From the NCBI GenBank assembly GCA_022818135.1, contig JAFMSR010000019.1, forward strand, positions 34,044,362 to 34,108,361: 64,000 bases of DNA, in the 5' to 3' direction. Shown piece by piece: positions 57,455 through 64,000 of the stretch. A program made the translations under genes and the position numbers. This DNA is from Saxidomus purpurata (taxonomy: Eukaryota > Mollusca > Bivalvia > Venerida > Veneridae). Positions within the stretch are counted from its first letter, which is position 1. Every line of letters begins with the position of its first letter. The notes beneath the pieces were generated by a model. That model did not search any database, was not told the DNA's origin, and was given only the letters and a program-made list of their open reading frames with translations.

Positions 57455-60400
57455 TTACAACCAGCTGATTGAGTAGACACCGTAAACAACGGTCTTGAAG
57501 CTTAATACCCTAGCTTCGTCGCTTAACTGAAAAGAGGTAAAACCTCGAAACATTTCAATAATTTGCATGTCGACATTTAAGGAGCAAAATCGTTCAAAAT
57601 TATCGCTTCCTAACGTTATTGAGAGGTTTGTCCACATTTTACTTCTTTGTATTTCTTTGCTCTTGCAAAACAGTAAAATGTGTTTAGCTATATCATCTGT
57701 TACCAGTGCACACTTGATACATTTTGAATCATATTTTCTTGAGAAAAATTTACATAACAGTATGAATGTTGATGTACACTGCTGTTGCAAATTACTGTAC
57801 GTTCGACTGAAGTTCCATAAATTACATGTTTCATATTTTGAATGTACTAAATAAAATTGTTTTAAACTTGTATCACAGAGAACACGGTTTTTCCAGTCGA
57901 ATGTTACAGTATCTATGATAACAGCTTTTATTGTTTTCTTCCACACAATCTTGCTAGGGAATTTCCCATTATTCAGTAATTCAAACCAGAATCGTGATAA
58001 CTTATATTTACCAAAAATTCTGTACAGGTCAGGAATGAAACCTTCGTGTTTTCTAGGAGCTAACATAAATGATGTAAACCTGAACAGAAACACCTCTTTA
58101 ATTTTAAATTTTGTCTGTAAGTTACAGAGTTGTCCAAATAAGAGCAACTTTCTATTATCAATTATATGTTCTATAGGAAGGATAGCAATGCAGCTTAAGG
58201 CGATGTCAGTCCTTGTAGACGTCGGAATCGATTGGATTCGTTTGACGCATTGCATATGCAGTTTTCTTAAAGGGCGTAGCTGTGTGTCAGATACCCCATT
58301 CCAAAGTTCGCTCCCATATAGCGCTTTTGGCAACACAACAGATCTGTATATTTTCTTGCAGGTCGTTGGATGTAAACCGTTTCTGTATATTCCACTGTCA
58401 ACTAAACTAAAGAACGTTTTTCTAAGTTTATCACAGCTATCAGTAGTATTTTGCATTAAATCTAGCGATTTATTACAGATGACACCTAAGTGAAGATAAC
58501 TATTGGTTTCTGCTATAGATTCAGTTCCAAGATTCCATTTCCGAGCAACTGATAAAGGATCATTGCAAACAATTGTATTGCACTTGCTGGCATTATAGCT
58601 AAATCTTTCATCTTTTGAGTACGTATTACATACATCAATGAGAGCATCAAGACCAGATTTAACGTTTGATAATATAACCATGTCGTCAGCAGATGTGGGA
58701 CACGCGCAGGTAATATTACCAAGTTTAAAACAATGTTGACTATTTTCTATTTCGTTCAGCAAGTTATTTATGAACGCTAAGTATAAGTAAGGACTCAAGC
58801 ATTGACCTTGACGCGTACCTTGTCTTACCATGAACCACTCAGACGTATAACCTTGGGACTTGACACAACTATAGCAATCTGTGAAAAAATTAATTATTGC
58901 TTTAAATACCATTAAATTTATTCCCATCTTATACAGTTTAACAAGTAACGAGCTGATCCATGTACGATCAAACGCCTGTTTCGTATCAAGAAAACAAGCA
59001 TAGACGGGCGAATTATTTTCGAAACCATAATAAGCACATTCTCTGAGCATAAACGATGTCATGAGACAACTTACATTCTTCTGAAAGCCGCCTTGGGATG
59101 CATTGAAATTCAGCTTATTGTCTTTCTCAAGTATTAAGAGTAACGCTTTTTCATATAGTTTTAAGATAACTGAGCACAGTGAAATTGCTCTATAACTATT
59201 TGGATCATTTTTCTTTTTAGTTCCACCTTTAAATAATGTGACAATAACACCTCTTTTCATGTCAACTGGTGTATATGAAAGACGCAACATACCGTTATAA
59301 AGTTTGGTAATTACTGACATAAGTAAGGGACCTCCATATTTTATGTTTTCGTAATGAATGCGATCATTGCCACATGCCTTTCGCAGCTGACATGAATTAA
59401 GAGCTTTCTGAACTAGCTCTTCTGTAATAACATAACCCTGCACATTCTCAGGATATATACGTTCTCTAATAGTCGAGAGTTCTGTTTCAACACAAACCTT
59501 ATAGCTTTCATTGAATTGTTCATTTTCGCTAGGTGAGTAGAGTTCACTGAAATATTTTTGCCATTCTTGGTTAATTATTTCAGGGTCTTTATATGTAGTA
59601 CCATTAAAGCACATTTCAAAACCTTTTGTAGATTTATTTTTATGACGGCGCTTATTTACAAGTCGCCAAAACTCATTACTGTCGAATTCTGCGGCTTTAT
59701 CGATTTCTGCCTCTTGGTTAGCTAGATATGCCTTCACAACTCGCCGATGTTGTGACCTGAATTTATTTTTGGCTATTTTAAATACATTGTACGAGTTGTT
59801 AATAGAATCTTTATTTATCCAAATTCGGCGTTTTATAACCATTTCCTTATGGGTTTGGCTTAATGCACTGTTCCAGTAAGGTTTTATGAATGGTTTGAAT
59901 TTTACCCGCGGTATATACAGATCTGTTGCTAAATTCAGAATGACGACTAAACCAGAGTAGAGATCATCTATGTCTTTCTCGGATTTTAGCGAAAGGTCCT
60001 TTGCTGTTTGCAGCACTTCACTGTTTTCTAGAAAGCTTTTATACTGATCAATTTGATATTGCTTTACGCTGTGCCAGTTTATGACTCGATGCGAGATAGT
60101 TTGGGAGTTGAAAAGAGTTTCTCCCTCAAGGCAGATCGAAAATACAATAGGACGATGGGTTGACAAATTAAGACATTCATCGTCTATAATTAGGCAATAA
60201 TTTACGCTACCAAGTAATACATTCTGTACGACAATGTGATCTATTAAGGTTTCCATTTTGGTATTATAAGGAGCATTACTAAATTTTGCCCCTTCACAGA
60301 CATTCAGCGTATTTACAGAAATGAGACTGTACCGTTTTAAGAGAGTCGAGAGCATACTGCTTCTACCATCTACAATCACAGGAGGCAAACTAGCCCGCTC

Positions 60401-61004
60401 AGATAAAAGTTCAGTATTGTAATCTCCCATTATTATCAAAGTTCCCTTATCTTGGTACATTAATATAATATTTTCTAATTCATCCAGACAATTTTTATAC
60501 ACATTTGCATTATAGTTTTTACACGGGAAGTAAACCTGAAAAATATACAAATAAACACCTGGTCTAATGGCGACCTGTATCCATACAAATAAACACCTGG
60601 TCTAATGGCGACCTGTATCCATACAAATAAACACCTGGTCTAATGGCGACCTGTATCCCAATAAAATGATTGGAATCAGTCTCTAAATATGATATATACT
60701 CTGACAACCGTCTCTGCCATAGTATGGCGATGCCCCCTTTTCCAACCTTTCGGTTACTGGGAATATCGAGATCTGGGTCTGACACTGAATAGGATACATA
60801 ATTACTATTAATGCAATCAAGAAAACGTAGATCTTTCCTATACAGCCAGTGTTCCGATATACCAAAGACATCTATTTTCATGTCTGTAAGTAGGTCGGAC
60901 ATGTAACTAGAGCTTGACATAATGCCGTTTGAGTTCCACGTACATGTACCAATATTTAAACAACTAACAGTATTTTCATAAGCCATGGTAATGTCACTCA
61001 ACAT
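57455..61004 (-). pseudogene. LINE ORF2: endonuclease and reverse transcriptase, frameshifted
   Basis: The N-terminal part (61004-60564) begins MLSDITMAYENTVSCLNIGT and contains the endonuclease opening (CTWNSNG, ISEHW). The second part (60550-57455, 1031 codons) holds GDYNTE, LIDHIVV and STHRP of the endonuclease, then the reverse transcriptase: NSYRAISLCS, FLDTKQAFD (D522), QGTRQGQCLSPYL and SADDMV (D622, D623). The usual YADD tyrosine is replaced by serine. C-X2-C-X8-H-X4-C (CIKCALVTDDIAKHILLFC) ends the protein. The frame break is at a 38-bp tandem triplication (60548-60661). The start ATG overlaps the ORF1 stop by 11 nt, suggesting coupled translation. Confidence 0.9.
60548..60661 (-). 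repeat. 38-bp tandem triplication disrupting LINE ORF2
   Basis: CAAATAAACACCTGGTCTAA begins at 60548, 60586 and 60624. Two extra copies add 76 bp, which is not a multiple of three, and shift the frame inside the endonuclease. The three copies look identical. Confidence 0.92.
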
Positions 61005-61679
61005 CTACTTCTAGCCCTGAAAAAGGATTATTATCATGAATCGAGTCATGATCTGCTCTTTCGTTAGCACTGAATTGGGATCTGCGGGGACCGTAACTAG
61101 ATTGGTTATTATTACGACCTTTGTACGAGTTATATGTAAGCCATGGCCTACATGTTATTCCCCGGGGCCAAAAATGTGGGTCGCTGGTAAGCAAGGAAGC
61201 GTTACCATCATCCTCGACGTTGATACGAATAACAACCGTTTTAAACTTCCTATTTCGGAATATCGTTACTTTAGTCACTTTTGGACCCTTATCTTTCACA
61301 AATTTTGTTAATTTTTCCTCTGTGATTGTTTACTTAAAGCCCCCTAGATAGAACCTCTTAGTGCGTCTCCTAACATATTGGGAGAAATCGTCGTCTTCAT
61401 CGGTATTGGGTTCATTCTGACCACTCGTCTTCGAGTTTGCATGCATGTCATTTTGAGTTAAATCTGAGCAATTATGTTCATTTTGATTATGGGGGTAAGA
61501 GTGAGGTTGGGTGCGCACCATAAACCGGTTTAAGCTCCCCAGTGGTGTTTTTGCCACTGACCGTTCCAAGGCGGTGCCCCACTGTGTTCCTTTAATTGTT
61601 CGTTTTGTCCTCGTGTGTTTGCTTTGTATGCTAGTGTGTGTCGGTAGTATATGTGTGTGTGTGTGTGTGTGTGTTGTGT

Positions 61680-61713
<34 letters not shown>

Positions 61714-63453
61714 TGGTGGTGTGCACTTCTGGGCTCGTTGTGGGGAGGCTGCGTTTTTGGTACGTGGCATTCCCTGTTTGATATTATTTTTGTTTTTTTG
61801 ACTGTGATTGGTTGCCATGTTTAATGTGACTAACTCATTACCACCAGAATGCGTCATATTCGTATTCTCTTTATTTTCGGGAAACTGAGATATGGCGCCT
61901 ACGTTGGTTTGCGCATGCGCATGGGATGGAATGGGGCATAATATATCAGTTTTATGGTTTTGATTTGATTTTGTTTTCTGGGTCTTAGTACATTCTTTCT
62001 GGTTTGGGTGATAGGAGTTTCTTGCACGCACGAATGTGTGCTCGTTGGCCAATGAAGCAACATACATATTACAAGAATTACTCTTAATACTTGAATTTTC
62101 ATTGAGCTTGGCACTGTGCCCTATCTCCTTAAAGATGTCTGCAAATGAAACTTGCTTAGATTTGGGCCTTTCTATGGACGTTACTATGGTAGGTATTGGG
62201 ATGTTTCAATAGGAACCATTCCTCTCCATACCATTTGTTTCTAAGGACTGGTTACCTGGTTCCATTAAGGAATAGGGCAGGTCACCGCCATTGGGCAAGT
62301 CGGATTCAGGTGCATTTTCTGAGGATTCATCACCGTATGCAGGCATCGCAACCTCCTTATGGGTAGAAGCAGTATCAATGAGGGCATTGTTGGGGTTCGA
62401 ACCTGCATAAGGCTAATGATCCTGTGATTGTAATTCGACTCTGTCAACAAAAGATTTTATATGCGCAAGGTTGAATGAGTTCTTTAACAAACTGTCCTGT
62501 AATTGCTTAATGGACTCACTATTCGAAGCGATATATGTCTTACAAAGTCTAACATCATCTGGCACCACGGCCTCAAGCTTTGTCACACGTACCTTAACAT
62601 TGTCTACACAAGTTTGCAAAGATGTGCTTTTTGCATTTATATCATACTCGAAATTGTTGAAATCATCTCTTATGGATTTGATATCTTCATTGTGAATGTT
62701 CTCTGTAGCACTGTGCCTCTGTTTCATTAACAGAATTTCCGACTGCAGATCAGCGATCAACGTTTTAAGTTCCCTGATCTCAACACCGTGTGAGCACTTA
62801 TTTTGGCCAACGTCTACTGCTTATTGGGAGGTTGACTTACGCCGGGTAGATTTCTTCGGCCATGTAATAATATCCTTTAACAAGGAGTAGTCCTCACCCT
62901 CAATTACCATCAGTATTGATCGAATATCGTTCGCAAGCTTAACGTCTGCCGAGTCACAGTTTCTTGAACCGACTCTGCGCTTTAAACATGCGTCATCTTC
63001 ATATGGGAACCCATCTGACTCTCGCAGTATGTTAAATAACATATTTCTAATCAGCCCTAGCATTGTCTCTGATTTGTGGTACTCTATCAGAAGCTTATCT
63101 ACAAACATATCCCCTGGGTATTGCGAAAGCCAGGAGCGGAGTTTATATAATTCTGCAAGTTCATTTTTTGTATCTCTAACGATCATGTCCTCAGATTTTA
63201 CAGCCTCTTCAGTATTTAAGGAACTTTGATTAAAGGTACCTGAGAACATTTCATTATTGCTTTGAAGCATCGGTGACAGGTCACTAAAGTCATTCGCAGT
63301 TCCCTGGTTCATATCCTGTCTCGCTAATTGCACCGGGATCTTTATCTCCGTTTGATCGGTGATCATTTGTGGTTCAAATTCCGTTAGATTCCCGAGATCT
63401 GACATCATAGTATGCTTGATACAAAACGGTAAATCCAATATGATGGTCGACAA
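60994..63453 (-). pseudogene. LINE ORF1 with four in-frame stops
   Basis: One frame runs for 820 codons, broken only by TAA (62821), TAG (62413), TGA (62206) and TAA (61330). The N-terminal part is acidic and Ser/Thr-rich, followed by a coiled coil (IADLQSEILLMKQRH... and VRVTKLEAV). A (TG)n tract gives a Thr-His repeat. The C-terminal part, YVRRRTKRFYLGGFK then ITEEKLTKFVKDKGPKVTKV and FWPRGITCRPWL, looks like a single-stranded nucleic-acid-binding ORF1 end. No frameshift is needed to read all of it, so point mutations alone account for the damage. Confidence 0.82.
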
Positions 63454-64000
63454 TACAAATGTTTTGCCAGGGGTGTTTACGATTATTTACAGATTAGTAA
63501 TATCCCCCGATGATCTGAATAGTGAACAAATCACAGTCAAAATTTGCACATTTTATACCCTTTGTAAGACAAAGGGAAACTAGTTTTTCAAAAATTATTC
63601 CAAAACCACATATTTTACAACAGCTGTATTACAATAATCCTGTCCTCTATGTAAAGACAATTATCCACATGTAAAAATTACATATGTAGCAAATCGTATT
63701 CCATGTTTAAAAACTGATTTTATCAGAGCGAATTTTACACGTTGAAAACACTCAGTTTATTTTGTTTCTTGCACATGCACATAGTTTTGGTACATAATAG
63801 TTTAAATTCTACAACAGTAACAACTTTACAGTTAGTTCTCTTTGAAGTGTGAATTGATCATTCAGTGCCCCATCTGTCCATGTATGTCTTTGTGTGATAG
63901 TCCCGGAAGCAGTTTTTCTGACGCACAAAGCATACATGTACGTCACATTTGGAACACTTAATATATGTAATCCCATCACACCCTGAAAATCGGCATCGTT
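63454..64000. other. Possible LINE 5' UTR or flank, nothing recognised
   Basis: No coding frame, repeat boundary or target duplication is evident to the window end. Confidence 0.4.

Larger units (their letters stand above)
56732..63453 (-). mobile_element. Non-LTR retrotransposon (LINE), full coding length but inactivated
   Basis: Read on the minus strand, it has ORF1 (63453-60994), ORF2 (61004-57455), a 3' UTR and a terminal A-run (T-run at 56732-56741 on the plus strand). The 5' end lies at or beyond 63453 and is not defined. Architecture is APE endonuclease plus reverse transcriptase plus a C-terminal CCHC-like motif, as in the CR1/jockey/I-type elements. I do not assign a clade. Confidence 0.85.

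Noticed and set aside
57567..58493. Plus-strand frames of 95 and 192 codons
   Set aside because: Antisense shadows of LINE ORF2.
61511..61801. Plus-strand Val-Cys repeat frame
   Set aside because: Antisense of the (TG)n tract inside LINE ORF1.

Overview
This window looks like nuclear DNA of a mollusc, most likely a bivalve. It is AT-rich with intron-containing genes and carries a cluster of secreted C1q-domain genes without collagen repeats. It also has WxxW and ZP extracellular proteins, a LINE, tRNA-derived SINEs and very many short inverted-repeat transposons. The species cannot be named from sequence alone.

Layout. 1-2429 (minus): an 809-codon open frame that runs off the window edge, with transposase-like acidic motifs; upstream of its start lie eight copies of a 13-bp motif. 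3.9-13.3 kb: no genes, but transposon remnants (a 120-bp MITE with perfect 8-bp target duplication, a hAT remnant, a SINE, a long poly-T tract). 13381-18972 (plus): one large coding exon for a 15-finger C2H2 zinc-finger protein with a PMDLS motif. 19-26 kb: probable 3' UTR and intergenic repeats. 26-34.3 kb: three C1q genes (two minus, one plus; the middle one has a frameshift in a homopolymer). 35.7-37.9 kb: two satellites (32 and 34 bp units) that match the two ends of a TTAA-flanked MITE family. 38.2-40.9 kb (minus): a secreted WxxW protein. 46.5-53.3 kb (plus): an eight-exon secreted WxxW / Ser-Thr / ZP protein, assembled here from splice sites and phases. 53.5-54.3 kb: mariner fragment and MITE. 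56.7-63.5 kb (minus): a LINE with endonuclease, reverse transcriptase and ORF1, inactivated by four stops and a 38-bp triplication.

How genes relate. The C1q proteins (lectin-like recognition in bivalve immunity, by family knowledge) and the two WxxW proteins all have signal peptides, and the introns next to signal-peptide and domain exons are phase 1. This layout suits exon shuffling and tandem duplication. C1q genes 2 and 3 are head-to-head, and the two WxxW genes are also divergent. C1q gene 3 and the minus WxxW gene converge on the double satellite. Multi-exon models rest on splice consensus, phase agreement and domain continuity; no transcript data were available.
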